Shown here: one piece after another, positions 43,977 through 53,021 of the stretch
Position numbering within the stretch: the first letter of the stretch is position 1
Layout: every line of letters starts with the position of its first letter
From: Paraburkholderia nodosa
GTDB lineage: Bacteria > Pseudomonadota > Gammaproteobacteria > Burkholderiales > Burkholderiaceae
Length of the DNA: 64,000 nt
Direction: 5' to 3'
Assembly: GCF_001718195.1 (NCBI RefSeq)
Contig: NZ_MCNV01000014.1
Span: forward strand, 124,001 to 188,000
Notes under the pieces: model-generated
Database searches by the model: none
What the model was told of the DNA's origin: nothing
Seen by the model: the letters and a program-made list of their open reading frames with translations, nothing else
Made by a program: the position numbers and the translations under genes

Positions 43977-44861
43977 TCAGTCCTTCGGTGCGTACTCGCG
44001 ATCGAGCCGGTCGAAGAGCGGCTTGTTCACGAGGCGCTGACGCTCGGCGAACGGCGCGACGATCGTCGCGTCTTCGTCGAGCCGGCCGTTCGTGCGCAAT
44101 TGCCCGAGAGCGCGCTGCATGCCGACCACGGCGCCCTGCAGCGCCGCGTTCGCGTACAGCACCAGCGCATAGCCAAGGCCCGCCAGCGCCTCGCGCGACT
44201 GCACCGGCGTCTTGCCGCCAATCACGATGTTGATGAGTTGCGGCGCGTCGATGAGTTTGGGCAGGCGCTCGATATCTTCGAGCTTTTCCGTGGCTTCGAT
44301 AAAGAGAATGTCCGCGCCCGCCTCGATGAACGCGTGGCCGCGCGCGATCGCGTCTTCGATGCCGTGCACGGCGGCCGCGTCGGTGCGCGCCATGATGAGC
44401 AGGTTGCCATCTTCGCGCGCATCCACGGCGGCGCGGATCTTGCCCACCATCTCGCTCGCGCCGATCACTTCCTTGTTAGCGAAGTGGCCGCACTTCTTCG
44501 GCATCACCTGGTCTTCGAACTGGATCGCGTCGGCGCCGCTGCGCTCGAGCGTGCGCACGGTCTGGCGCACATTGAGCGCGTTGCCGAAGCCCGTGTCGGC
44601 ATCGACGATGAGCGGCAGGTTGACCGCGTCGCGCACGCGCGCCGTGTGCTCGGCAATGTCGCTCAAGCCGATGAAGCCGAGATCGGGCAGGCCGAACGAC
44701 ATGTTGGTGACGCCCGCGCCCGTGAGGTAGAGCGCTTCGAAGCCGGCGTCCTCGATCACGCGGGCGCTCATGGCGTTGAAGGCGCCCGGCACGAGCAGGC
44801 CGCGGCGCTCGTTGACCTTGGCGCGGAACGCGGCACGGCGTGCTGCAGTGGAAGTGGTCAT
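43977..44861 (-). CDS. Isocitrate lyase / PEP mutase family enzyme (methylisocitrate lyase-like)
   Basis: A 294-residue TIM-barrel enzyme. Metal ligands lie in VDADTGFG (Asp87, Asp89) and Glu116. The catalytic loop is KKCGHF with Cys124; methylisocitrate lyase PrpB has KRCGH, and this variant also occurs in oxaloacetate or dimethylmalate lyase-like members. Activity is probably carbon-carbon cleavage of a 2-methyl or 2-hydroxy di- or tricarboxylate. A GGAG site precedes ATG. The divergent PrpR-type activator and the -24/-12 promoter at 44904-44919 point to induction, but prpC and acnD are absent, so a full methylcitrate operon is not present. Confidence 0.82.
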   Translation of the reverse strand: MTTSTAARRAAFRAKVNERRGLLVPGAFNAMSARVIEDAGFEALYLTGAGVTNMSFGLPDLGFIGLSDIAEHTARVRDAVNLPLIVDADTGFGNALNVRQTVRTLERSGADAIQFEDQVMPKKCGHFANKEVIGASEMVGKIRAAVDAREDGNLLIMARTDAAAVHGIEDAIARGHAFIEAGADILFIEATEKLEDIERLPKLIDAPQLINIVIGGKTPVQSREALAGLGYALVLYANAALQGAVVGMQRALGQLRTNGRLDEDATIVAPFAERQRLVNKPLFDRLDREYAPKD

Positions 44862-44903
44862 CGCGATGACTCCGTTCAGTGGGTTTTGAGATGGCTCAGG
44901 CAG

Positions 44904-44919
44904 TGCACGATGTGTGCCA
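44904..44919 (-). promoter_or_regulatory. Sigma-54 (-24/-12) promoter of the PEP-mutase-family gene
   Basis: On the minus strand TGGCACACATCGTGCA matches the RpoN pattern TGGCACG-N4-TTGCA, with invariant GG and GC correctly 10 bases apart and two mismatches elsewhere. It is 42 bases upstream of the start codon. The adjacent divergent gene encodes a GAFTGA-containing sigma-54 activator, which makes the match credible. Confidence 0.75.
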
Positions 44920-45005
44920 ACCAGCGGAAACTGGGCGCAAACCATATAAAACAATACTTTAGGCAACCCCAGCGTACGACCGGTGTTTCATGCCACAATC
45001 TATGG

Positions 45006-45023
45006 AACGTTTCATGAAACGTT
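45006..45023. promoter_or_regulatory. Palindromic upstream activator site between activator and target
   Basis: AACGTTTCATGAAACGTT is a perfect 18-base palindrome, 87 bases upstream of the -24 element and 35 bases before the GTG of the activator gene. A half-site, TGTTTCATG, lies at 44984-44992. GTTTCAT/ATGAAAC words are the kind of element bound by PrpR-type Fis-like HTH domains. The position fits a looped enhancer and autoregulation. Confidence 0.65.
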
Positions 45024-45057
45024 TCCGAACACCCATTTCCGTACCAAGGATTGCGCC

Positions 45058-47019
45058 GTGCCTCCCTCCAGCCCGTCCCAGGCCGCCAGCCGTCCGAGCA
45101 TCGCGCTCGTGAGCATCAGCCGGCTGCGCAATCTCTGCGAAACCGTTGCGCCGCGCTATGCCAGCGAGGCGCGCTTCTTCAACGTGCGCGAAGGCTATGG
45201 CGACGCCGTCACGGCGCTGCAGCCCTATATCGAAGCCGGCACCGTCGACGTGGTGCTCGCCGCCGGGTCCAACGGCGCGTACCTGCGCGACAACCTGAGC
45301 GTGCCCGTGGTCATGGTGAAGGTGAACGGCTTCGATGTGCTGGCCGGCATCACGCACGCGAACGCCACCTGGCCCGGCGCGCCCATCGGGCTGATCCTGC
45401 ACGAGAGCGTCTCGCACGAACTCGCCGACCTCGGCGCGTGGCTCAACCTGCGGCTCACGCAGTGCGCCTATCGCACGGTGGACGAAGTGCACGACGCCGT
45501 CACGGCGCTCGCCGCCGAGGGCTGCCGCGTCATCATCGGCCCCGGCATGGCTTGCGATCTCGCCCAGGCGGCGGGGCTCGAAAGCGTGTTCCTGTACTCG
45601 CTGGGCGCGGTGCACGAGGCATTCGAGCGCTCCGTGGAGCTGGCCCGCGTGAGCCGCCAAAAGGAGTCCAAGCGCGTGCGCCTGAACACGATCGTCGCGC
45701 ACCTGCGCGACGGCGTGGCCGCTTTCGACGAAGCCGGTCAGCTCGAAGCGGTCAATCCAGCCATGCTCGATCTGCTCGGTCTCGACCGCGCGCGCGATGT
45801 GAGCGCGCAACTGGTCCGCTCGGTGGGCCCGCTACTGCACGAAGTGGCCGGCGGCGATGCGGCGGTCGATGAACGCATCGAGCAGATCGGCGGCCGCTCG
45901 CTGATCGTGAGCTGCGTGCCGATCGTCGAGCAAGGTGCGCGCTCGGGCGCGGTGGTCACGGCGCAGGATGCGCTCGTCGCGCAGCGCATCGACCGGTCGC
46001 TGCGCACGACCCAGCGGCCGCGGCACCTCGTGGCGCGCTACGAACTGGACGACCTGGTCGGCGTTGCGCCCGCCATGGCGCGCGTGCGGCGCCTCGCGGC
46101 CATGAGCGCCGCACACGACGCCACCGTGCTCCTCACGGGCGAAAGCGGCACGGGCAAGGAACTCGTCGCGCAGGGCATCCATAACGCGAGCCGCCGGCGC
46201 GGCAATCCATTCGTTGCCTTCAACTGCGCGGCGCTGCCCGAGGGGCTGATCGAAAGCGAGCTGTTCGGCCACGAGGAAGGCGCGTTCACGGGCGCGCGGC
46301 GCGGCGGCAAACCGGGCCTCGTCGAAATCGCGCATACGGGCACGATCTTTCTCGACGAAATTGGCGAGATGCCGCCCGCGCTGCAAAGCCGCCTGCTGCG
46401 CGTGCTCCAGGAGCGCGAGGTGATGAAACTGGGCGCCAGCCGCGCCACGCCCGTTGACGTGCGCGTGATTGCCGCCACGCACCGCGACTTGCGCGCGCTG
46501 GTGCAGGAAGGCGCCTTCCGCGCCGATCTGTATTTCCGGCTCAATCTGCTGCATATTCCGTTGCCGCCCTTGCGCGAACGCCGGGAGGACATTGCCGCGC
46601 TCGCGCGGCATCTGCTCGAACGTATGGCCGATCGCTACGCCTTGCGTGCCGCCGCGATCGAGCGCGTGCTCACGCTGTTCGCACCATACTTCGCGAGCTA
46701 TGCGTGGCCCGGGAATGTGCGCGAGCTCGAGAATCTGCTCGCGCGCGCGGCCATCTTCCTCGCCGACGAAACCGGCGACGCGTCCGCGGATAGTTCGTTA
46801 TACGATGTATTCCCGGAATTCGCGCAGAACGACGAAGCGAACGATGCGCCGCGGCGCGCGGCGATTGCCTCGAACGGCGCGCGGCGCGACGCCGCCAGGC
46901 CGGTCACGCGGGAAGACGTCGAGCGCGCACTCACCGCGCACGGCGGCAATCGCGCAGCCGCCAGCCGCGCGCTCGGCATAGGCCGCACGACGCTTTGGCG
47001 CTTGATGAAGGGCGCGTGA
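45058..47019 (+). CDS. Sigma-54-dependent activator, PrpR family
   Basis: A 653-residue activator. Residues 10-200 are a PrpR_N sensor domain, 205-310 PAS-like, and 330-560 the AAA+ domain. The Walker A motif GESGTGKE is at 361-368 and the sigma-54 contact loop GAFTGA at 408-413. A Fis-type HTH (GNRAAASRALGIGRTTLWRLM) is at the C terminus. The GTG start has AAGGA seven bases upstream; the in-frame ATG at 44983 would include the upstream palindrome and is rejected. PrpR senses 2-methylcitrate in propionate catabolism; here the effector may differ because only one lyase gene is adjacent. Confidence 0.88.
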   Translation: MPPSSPSQAASRPSIALVSISRLRNLCETVAPRYASEARFFNVREGYGDAVTALQPYIEAGTVDVVLAAGSNGAYLRDNLSVPVVMVKVNGFDVLAGITHANATWPGAPIGLILHESVSHELADLGAWLNLRLTQCAYRTVDEVHDAVTALAAEGCRVIIGPGMACDLAQAAGLESVFLYSLGAVHEAFERSVELARVSRQKESKRVRLNTIVAHLRDGVAAFDEAGQLEAVNPAMLDLLGLDRARDVSAQLVRSVGPLLHEVAGGDAAVDERIEQIGGRSLIVSCVPIVEQGARSGAVVTAQDALVAQRIDRSLRTTQRPRHLVARYELDDLVGVAPAMARVRRLAAMSAAHDATVLLTGESGTGKELVAQGIHNASRRRGNPFVAFNCAALPEGLIESELFGHEEGAFTGARRGGKPGLVEIAHTGTIFLDEIGEMPPALQSRLLRVLQEREVMKLGASRATPVDVRVIAATHRDLRALVQEGAFRADLYFRLNLLHIPLPPLRERREDIAALARHLLERMADRYALRAAAIERVLTLFAPYFASYAWPGNVRELENLLARAAIFLADETGDASADSSLYDVFPEFAQNDEANDAPRRAAIASNGARRDAARPVTREDVERALTAHGGNRAAASRALGIGRTTLWRLMKGA

Positions 47020-47094
47020 GCGCACGGAGTATCATGACAACCTCCACGATGCGCCGATTGAGGGCGCATCGAACCTGCCGGGGAACCTGCCTTC

Positions 47095-47706
47095 GTGAAC
47101 TATTTCAATGTCCTGGTCGCGCTTTCTGGCGTCCTGCTGCTGAGCGTCGCCAGCCCGGGGCCGAACTTCGTCATCGTCACCTCCACGGCGGTGGCCTCGC
47201 GGCGCGCGGGCCTCGCGACCGGCCTCGGTCTCGCCGCCGCCTCCGGCACATGGGCATGGATCGCCATCGCGGGCCTAAGCCTGATCGTCTCCCATGTGGC
47301 CTGGATCGGCACCGGGCTGCGCATCGCAGGCGCGGCCTACCTGATCTGGCTCGGCGCGAAGATGCTCCTCACCGCACGACAGCCCTTGCAGGTTGCCGCG
47401 CAGGCGGGCGCTTCGGGTTGGGCCGCCGCGAAGAAGGGCTACGTCGTCAGCATGACGAATCCCAAGGCCATTGCGTTCTACGGCAGCATTTTCGCGTTGA
47501 TGGTGCCCGCTGCCGCGCCGCGCTGGCTCGAAGTGGCGGTCGTCGTGATCGCGATCCTCATCTCGTGCGCCTGGTATTGCTCGATGGCCCTGCTCGCCTC
47601 GCATCCCACGGTGCGCCACTTCCTCGTCCGGCGCAAAGCCGCGCTCGACTCGGTGGTGGGCGTCGTGCTGATCGGGCTCGGCGGGCGCATGCTCGCGGGG
47701 CGCTGA
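47095..47706 (+). CDS. LysE/RhtB-family amino acid exporter
   Basis: A 203-residue membrane protein of the LysE translocator family with five or six hydrophobic segments. The family opening SVASPGPNFVIVTSTAVASRRAGLATGLG is at residues 18-46, and MTNPKAIAFYGSIFA lies near residue 120. These pumps export amino acids or homoserine lactone-like compounds. The start is GTG with only a weak GGGGA site. It follows the sigma-54 activator by 75 bases on the same strand, but a shared role is not evident. Confidence 0.88.
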   Translation: MNYFNVLVALSGVLLLSVASPGPNFVIVTSTAVASRRAGLATGLGLAAASGTWAWIAIAGLSLIVSHVAWIGTGLRIAGAAYLIWLGAKMLLTARQPLQVAAQAGASGWAAAKKGYVVSMTNPKAIAFYGSIFALMVPAAAPRWLEVAVVVIAILISCAWYCSMALLASHPTVRHFLVRRKAALDSVVGVVLIGLGGRMLAGR

Positions 47707-47722
47707 GCCGGGTCACGCGGCC

Positions 47723-48565
47723 ATGAGCGTGCGCATGGCTTCGCGATGGCTGCGCGCCGCGCCGCTGGCGTCGGCATTGACGCTGGCGTTCGTGCTCGCA
47801 GCGTCGTCCTTTCTGGCCCACGCGCAAAGCGCGCCCAAGGTCGTCGACATACCCACGAGGCCCGGCGTCACCCAACGCTTCCTTTTCATTGCGCCCGCAG
47901 CGCCGAAGGCGGCCGCGATACTTTACGCGGGCGGGCATGGCGGCCTGCAACTGGACCCGCAGGGAAACTTCGGCTGGGGCGCCAACAATTTTCTCGTACG
48001 CAGCCGCATGCTGTTCGTGGGCGACGGCGTTGCTGTGGCAGTCATCGACGCACCGAGCGACCGGCAATCACCGCCCTACCTGGACGGTTTTCGCCTCACG
48101 CCGGAACATGCCGAGGACGCTCGCGCCGTGATCGCATGGTTGCGTGAACAATTACACGTGCCGGTCTGGCTAGTCGGCACGAGCCGCGGCACGCAGTCGG
48201 TCGCGGCCATCGCGATTGCTCTTGCGAATGACAGCCACCCCAGCGCTGGCCCGGACGGCATCGTGCTCACCTCGACCATCCTGCGCGAAAATCGGGGCGG
48301 CGACCCGGTCACGGGCATGAAGCTCTCGGCGCTCGAAATTCCCGTGCTCGTGGTGCACAACAAGGACGACGCCTGCAAGGTGTGTCCGGTGTCCGAAACG
48401 GACACGCTCATGCAGAAGCTCACGCAATCGCCGGGAACGAAGCTGATGCTCGTCTCCGGCGGAACTTCGCGGGGCGACCCGTGCGGGGCGTACGCGTATC
48501 ACGGCTTCAACGGCATCGAAAGCGAAGTCGCGCACGGCATCACGGCGTGGATGCTGGCGCCTTAG
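47723..48565 (+). CDS. Secreted alpha/beta hydrolase
   Basis: A 280-residue protein with a signal peptide (residues 1-35, ending AHAQS) and an alpha/beta-hydrolase fold. The nucleophile elbow is GTSRG (Ser154). The acid is probably in VVHNKDDACKVCP near residue 215, and the C-terminal His is in YHGFNGIE near residue 259. A pair of cysteines in DACKVC and one in DPCGAY suggest periplasmic disulfides. It is 16 bases after the LysE gene stop and may be co-transcribed. Substrate unknown. Confidence 0.82.
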   Translation: MSVRMASRWLRAAPLASALTLAFVLAASSFLAHAQSAPKVVDIPTRPGVTQRFLFIAPAAPKAAAILYAGGHGGLQLDPQGNFGWGANNFLVRSRMLFVGDGVAVAVIDAPSDRQSPPYLDGFRLTPEHAEDARAVIAWLREQLHVPVWLVGTSRGTQSVAAIAIALANDSHPSAGPDGIVLTSTILRENRGGDPVTGMKLSALEIPVLVVHNKDDACKVCPVSETDTLMQKLTQSPGTKLMLVSGGTSRGDPCGAYAYHGFNGIESEVAHGITAWMLAP

Positions 48566-48605
48566 CGGGCTTTCCGCGCCGGGCATCCCGCCTCTGCTTG
48601 CACCT

Positions 48606-48875
48606 CTAACCGCCCTTTCTTTTCACGGGCGCGCTGTTGTGTCCGAACGACCCCGGCGGCTCCGCCCGGCCGTGATGGCCGAGCGGCACCTCGGCCGTCT
48701 GCTCCGGATGCGGCCCGCCCTCGCGCGGCATGAACTCGGGCCGTGGTTCCGGTTGATCGAAGCTGCCCGGCGCACCCCGTGGGGGTTTCTCCTGCGTCGG
48801 CTGCTTGCCGGCGGCGAGTTCGTCGTCGGTTGCGCTGGCCTCGTCCGGCCTGGGGTTTTGGGTTGAAAGACCCAT
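48606..48875 (-). CDS. Small proline-rich, disordered hypothetical protein
   Basis: An 89-residue, Pro/Gly/Glu-rich protein with no predicted helix, signal or motif (repeated short runs such as PRGAPGSFDQPEPRPEF). The second of two tandem ATG codons is chosen because AAGGAG lies six bases before it and three before the first. No family recognised. It belongs to a group of small genes (48.6-50.1 kb) that resemble general stress loci by context only. Confidence 0.6.
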   Translation of the reverse strand: MGLSTQNPRPDEASATDDELAAGKQPTQEKPPRGAPGSFDQPEPRPEFMPREGGPHPEQTAEVPLGHHGRAEPPGSFGHNSAPVKRKGG

Positions 48876-48914
48876 CATCCGCTCCTTAAAGGGTGTGGAT
48901 GCGAGGCATCCTGT

Positions 48915-49145
48915 TCATGATTTCGGACCGCTCGCCGGCGTCGGTTGCGCGCCGGCTGGCGCCGACATCTGGCTACTCGAAGAATCCTGGGTTTGCGGGC
49001 GCGCCCCTTCGTCTGCACGTTTGCAAGCCGTACAGCCGAGCGCCAGTGCGGCCGCGCCGAGCAGCCAAACACGCGGCCACGAATGGAGCCACAAACGGGC
49101 GCGCGGCCTGTCCAGATTGGCACCCGATTTCGCAGTGCTTTTCAT
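48915..49145 (-). CDS. Small putative lipoprotein
   Basis: A 76-residue protein with a positively charged N terminus, one hydrophobic stretch (VWLLGAAALALGC) ending in a lipobox-like Cys38, a CTACK segment, and a Ser/Pro/Ala-rich tail. GGGAGGG precedes ATG by five bases. The N-terminal region is long for a lipoprotein signal, so a membrane-anchored protein is the alternative. Function unknown. Confidence 0.55.
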   Translation of the reverse strand: MKSTAKSGANLDRPRARLWLHSWPRVWLLGAAALALGCTACKRADEGARPQTQDSSSSQMSAPAGAQPTPASGPKS

Positions 49146-49295
49146 CCGATCCCTCCCTTGTGCGCGCCAATTGCAATTCCGCGCGCCACGCTTGTAATTC
49201 TTCTACCCGCTCCCCGTCTGTCCGACCATTCACTTTTTCGCTGGCGCGCCCCGTATTGCGCCGGTCCTGCGCTCATCATGCCTTCCCGAAAGGCT

Positions 49296-49586
49296 TCATT
49301 CCCGATAAGCCGCCATTACGATCCACATATCGCGCTCGCCATTGCTCACTTCGGCAGCCAGCGCATAGCGGTCATGCGGACTGCAGGCGTTCTGCAGCGC
49401 CTTGCGCGCCTGTTCCGTGTTGTCGTAGTCGCGCTTTTCCAGCGGACGCACTTCGTTGCGTCCCTCGAACATCTTCTGGTCCTTGCGGTAGATAAGCGTT
49501 TCGGTTTTCCATTCGCGAAAACATTCCCGGACATGCTGGAAATCGCCTCCGCAGACGTTCACTTGATAGCGTGGAGTTGACTTCAT
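49296..49586 (-). CDS. Hypothetical protein of about 96 residues
   Basis: A 96-residue soluble protein, mixed alpha/beta by eye (YQVNVCGGDFQHVRECFREW, ALAAEVSNGERDMWIVMAAY), with two N-terminal cysteines. GGGAGG lies nine bases before the chosen ATG; a longer opening overlaps the divergent gene. I do not recognise a family. It is divergent from the DUF3175 gene across 163 bases. Confidence 0.65.
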   Translation of the reverse strand: MKSTPRYQVNVCGGDFQHVRECFREWKTETLIYRKDQKMFEGRNEVRPLEKRDYDNTEQARKALQNACSPHDRYALAAEVSNGERDMWIVMAAYRE

Positions 49587-49749
49587 GATCGACTGCCTCC
49601 CTTGCCGGTTCGAAGCGCACCTGCCGCTAACCTCACGCCGCGCGCGTCCACACCCGCGGCGCCGCATAGGGCGTGCCGGGCCTGACTTCCCTTGCGGGCG
49701 GTATTGCATTTGCGCAGCGGGTGAGTCGTCTGATGGAGAGGGAGAAGTC

Positions 49750-50136
49750 ATGAGCACGAGCCAGCATCCTGCTACGCGACGCAAGGGCGGGCGCCCCGCG
49801 CGGCAGCGTCATGCCCACGCGAGCGCCGCGAAAGCGCACACGAAACGCGCCACGAGCGGCGCCCCGAAAAAATGGTCGAAGCACGTGAACGAGACGAGCG
49901 ACGCCATGGACATCGAGTCCGGCGTATTCAAGTCCGGCAGCGCCGAAGCGATCGCCCGCTCGCTCAAGGAGTCGTCGCTGCACAGCCGGCGGCGCAAGGG
50001 CACGCCATTTCAGTCGGCCATGTCGATGCTGAACTTCTACATCAACCGCGCAGGCAGAAACCTGCCCAAGTCGCGGCGCGACACGCTCGTGAAAGCCAAG
50101 GGAAAGCTTCGGGAAGCGTTTGGCCGCAAGCCCTGA
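49750..50136 (+). CDS. DUF3175-domain protein
   Basis: A 128-residue protein. The first 40 residues are basic and disordered (RRKGGRPARQRHAHA). Residues 42-128 match DUF3175 as I know it (KKWSKHVNETSDAMDIESGVF, SLKESSLHSRRRKG, AMSMLNFYINRAGRNL). GGGAGA precedes ATG. The domain has no known function; its basic character would allow nucleic-acid binding. An intact single gene upstream of acnB. Confidence 0.82.
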   Translation: MSTSQHPATRRKGGRPARQRHAHASAAKAHTKRATSGAPKKWSKHVNETSDAMDIESGVFKSGSAEAIARSLKESSLHSRRRKGTPFQSAMSMLNFYINRAGRNLPKSRRDTLVKAKGKLREAFGRKP

Positions 50137-50205
50137 GCGAAAATTTCAGGCCTTTTCACGGTGGCATCGGCTTTGCGGGCAACTCTTATATAAGACATAA
50201 GACAT

Positions 50206-50234
50206 TTGACGTTATATCGTATTGCGCTTAAAAT
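50206..50234 (+). promoter_or_regulatory. acnB: Promoter of acnB
   Basis: TTGACG (50206-50211), exactly 17 bases, then TAAAAT (50229-50234): a strong sigma-70 promoter about 80 bases before the acnB start. A tandem ATAAGAC repeat (50189-50202) sits just upstream of the -35 and could be an activator or repressor site. Confidence 0.7.
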
Positions 50235-50315
50235 CCCGGTCAAAGCAGTGCCTGGAAAAGCCTCGGAGTGCCCGAAAAGCCTTCGCCTTCAAACGCAATA
50301 CCAGTAGGTCCCCCA

Positions 50316-52901
50316 ATGCTTGAAAACTTTCGCGCTCACGTAGCCGCACGCGCCGCGCTCGGCATTCCCCCCCTGCCGCTCACGGCTCAGCAGACCGCCG
50401 AACTGGTGGAACTGCTGACGAATCCTCCCGCTGGCGAAGAGCAAACGCTGCTCGACCTGATCACCAACCGCGTGCCGGCAGGCGTCGACGAAGCCGCCCG
50501 CGTGAAGGCCGGGTTCCTGGCCGCCGTGGCCAAGGGCGAAACCGCCTGCGCACTGATCTCGCGCGCTCGCGCGACCGAACTGCTCGGCACGATGCTGGGG
50601 GGCTACAACATCGCCCCGCTGATCGCGCTGCTCTCCGACGCCGAAGTGGGCACCGTGGCTGCTGAAGCGCTGAAGAAAACCCTGCTGATGTTCGACCAGT
50701 TCCATGACGTCAAGGAACTGGCCGACAACGGCAACGCCAACGCCAAGGCAGTGCTGCAAAGCTGGGCCGACGCCGAATGGTTCACGAGCCGCCCGGAAGT
50801 GCCGCAAAGCCTGACCATCACCGTGTTCAAGGTGACGGGCGAAACCAACACCGACGACCTCTCGCCGGCCCCAGACGCGACCACCCGCCCGGACATCCCG
50901 CTGCACGCGCTGGCGATGCTGAAGAACGCGCGTCCCGGCATCACGCCGGAAGAAGACGGCAAGCGCGGCCCGGTCAAGTTCATCGAATCGCTGAAGGAAA
51001 AGGGCCACCTGGTCGCCTACGTGGGCGACGTGGTCGGCACGGGCTCCTCGCGCAAGTCGGCCACCAACTCGGTGCTGTGGTTCACGGGCGAAGACATCCC
51101 CTTCATCCCCAACAAGCGCTTCGGCGGCGTGTGCCTCGGCGGCAAGATCGCCCCGATCTTCTACAACACGATGGAAGACGCCGGCGCCCTGCCGATCGAA
51201 CTCGACGTGTCGCAAATGGAAATGGGCGACGTGGTCGAACTGCGCCCGTATGAAGGCCGTGCGCTCAAGAACGGCGCAGTCATCGCCGAATTCCAGGTCA
51301 AGTCCGACGTGCTGTTCGACGAAGTGCGCGCCGGCGGCCGCATTCCGCTGATCATCGGCCGCGGCCTGACGGCCAAGGCGCGTGAAGCGCTGGGCCTCGC
51401 CCCGTCGACGCTGTTCCGCCTGCCGCAAAACCCGGCCGATACCGGCAAGGGCTTCTCGCTCGCGCAGAAGATGGTTGGCCGCGCATGCGGTCTGCCGGAA
51501 GGCCAGGGCGTGCGCCCGGGCACGTACTGCGAACCGAAGATGACCTCGGTCGGCTCGCAAGATACGACCGGTCCGATGACCCGCGACGAACTGAAGGACC
51601 TGGCGTGCCTCGGCTTTTCGGCCGACCTCGTCATGCAGTCGTTCTGCCACACCGCCGCTTATCCGAAGCCGGTGGACGTGAAGACGCACCAGACGCTGCC
51701 GAACTTCATCAGCAACCGTGGCGGTATCGCGCTGCGTCCGGGCGACGGTGTGATCCACTCGTGGCTGAACCGCATGCTGCTGCCCGACACCGTCGGCACC
51801 GGCGGCGACTCGCACACGCGCTTCCCGATCGGCATCAGCTTCCCGGCGGGCTCGGGTCTGGTCGCCTTCGCGGCCGCCACCGGCACGATGCCGCTGGACA
51901 TGCCGGAATCGGTGCTCGTGCGCTTCAAGGGCAAGATGCAGCCGGGCGTCACGCTGCGTGACCTCGTGAACGCGATTCCGCTGTGGGCGATCAAGCAAGG
52001 CTCGCTGACGGTTGCCAAGCAAGGCAAGAAGAACATCTTCTCGGGCCGCATTCTCGAAATCGAAGGTCTGCCCGACCTGAAGGTCGAGCAAGCGTTCGAA
52101 CTGTCGGATGCTTCCGCTGAACGTTCGGCCGCCGGTTGCACGGTGCATCTGAACAAGGAACCGATCATCGAATACCTCAACAGCAACATCACGCTGCTGA
52201 AGTGGATGATCGCCCAGGGCTACCAGGACCCGCGCAGCCTGCAGCGCCGCATCAAGGCGATGGAAGCGTGGCTGGCCGACCCGCAACTGCTGCAACCGGA
52301 TGCGGACGCCGAGTACGCCGCCGTCATCGAAATCGACCTGGCCGACGTGCATGAGCCGATCGTGGCCTGCCCGAACGATCCGGACGACGTGAAGACGCTG
52401 TCGGACGTTGCCGGCGCCAAGATCGACGAAGTGTTCATCGGCTCGTGCATGACCAACATCGGTCACTTCCGTGCCGCGTCGAAGCTGCTCGAAGGCAAGC
52501 GCGACATTCCGGTCAAGCTGTGGGTCGCGCCGCCGACCAAGATGGACCAGAAGCAGCTGACCGAAGAAGGCCACTACGGCGTGTTCGGCACGGCTGGCGC
52601 GCGTACCGAAATGCCGGGCTGCTCGCTGTGCATGGGTAACCAGGCACAGGTGCGCGAAGGTGCAACGGTCATGTCGACCTCGACGCGCAACTTCCCGAAC
52701 CGTCTGGGCAAGAACACGAACGTATACCTCGGCTCGGCGGAACTCGCGGCGATCTGCTCGCGTCTGGGCAAGATCCCGACCAAGGAAGAGTACATGGCCG
52801 ATATGGGCGTGCTCAACGCCAATGGCGACAAGATCTACCAATACATGAACTTCGACCAGATCGCCGACTTCAAGGAAGTGGCCGATACGGTGACGATGTA
52901 A
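50316..52901 (+). CDS. acnB: Aconitate hydratase B (bifunctional, 2-methylisocitrate dehydratase)
   Basis: An 862-residue AcnB-type aconitase interconverting citrate and isocitrate in the TCA cycle; AcnB can also act on 2-methylisocitrate. The N-terminal HEAT-like and swivel domains come first, as in all AcnB. Cluster cysteines are in IGSCMTNIGHF and CSLCMGNQ, and the substrate region includes GTGGDSHTRFP. Codon use is strongly biased, as in highly expressed genes. The start at MLENFR matches the family. It has its own promoter and terminator and is monocistronic. Confidence 0.96.
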   Translation: MLENFRAHVAARAALGIPPLPLTAQQTAELVELLTNPPAGEEQTLLDLITNRVPAGVDEAARVKAGFLAAVAKGETACALISRARATELLGTMLGGYNIAPLIALLSDAEVGTVAAEALKKTLLMFDQFHDVKELADNGNANAKAVLQSWADAEWFTSRPEVPQSLTITVFKVTGETNTDDLSPAPDATTRPDIPLHALAMLKNARPGITPEEDGKRGPVKFIESLKEKGHLVAYVGDVVGTGSSRKSATNSVLWFTGEDIPFIPNKRFGGVCLGGKIAPIFYNTMEDAGALPIELDVSQMEMGDVVELRPYEGRALKNGAVIAEFQVKSDVLFDEVRAGGRIPLIIGRGLTAKAREALGLAPSTLFRLPQNPADTGKGFSLAQKMVGRACGLPEGQGVRPGTYCEPKMTSVGSQDTTGPMTRDELKDLACLGFSADLVMQSFCHTAAYPKPVDVKTHQTLPNFISNRGGIALRPGDGVIHSWLNRMLLPDTVGTGGDSHTRFPIGISFPAGSGLVAFAAATGTMPLDMPESVLVRFKGKMQPGVTLRDLVNAIPLWAIKQGSLTVAKQGKKNIFSGRILEIEGLPDLKVEQAFELSDASAERSAAGCTVHLNKEPIIEYLNSNITLLKWMIAQGYQDPRSLQRRIKAMEAWLADPQLLQPDADAEYAAVIEIDLADVHEPIVACPNDPDDVKTLSDVAGAKIDEVFIGSCMTNIGHFRAASKLLEGKRDIPVKLWVAPPTKMDQKQLTEEGHYGVFGTAGARTEMPGCSLCMGNQAQVREGATVMSTSTRNFPNRLGKNTNVYLGSAELAAICSRLGKIPTKEEYMADMGVLNANGDKIYQYMNFDQIADFKEVADTVTM

Positions 52902-52960
52902 GTGTGATGCTGGAGTACGGCGCGGGACTGTTGTTCCAGATCTGCGCCGTAGCGCCGGAC

Positions 52961-52998
52961 AATGGCGCCGCAGGCTGAATGCCTGCGGCGCCATTTTT
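52961..52998 (+). terminator. Intrinsic terminator after acnB
   Basis: Perfect inverted arms of 15 bases (core GGCGCCGCAGGC / GCCTGCGGCGCC) with loop TGAAT, followed by a T-rich run. It lies 60 bases after the acnB stop and before the convergent tetR gene, and should also stop tetR transcripts because AAT precedes the stem symmetrically. Confidence 0.88.
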
Positions 52999-53021
52999 AT
53001 TTGGTTCGCCGAGGTGCTGGC

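Noticed and set aside
44983..45057. ATG at 44983 as start of the PrpR-type activator
   Set aside because: It would place the palindrome inside the coding region and add an unrelated N terminus; the GTG at 45058 has an AAGGA site.
45058..47019. Calling the activator and lyase a complete methylcitrate (prp) operon
   Set aside because: prpC, acnD and prpF are missing, and the lyase catalytic loop differs from standard PrpB.
50289..52994. A long minus-strand open frame antisense to acnB
   Set aside because: It mirrors acnB codon bias (Arg/His/Asp/Val-rich product), has no ribosome site or motif, and acnB is unambiguous.
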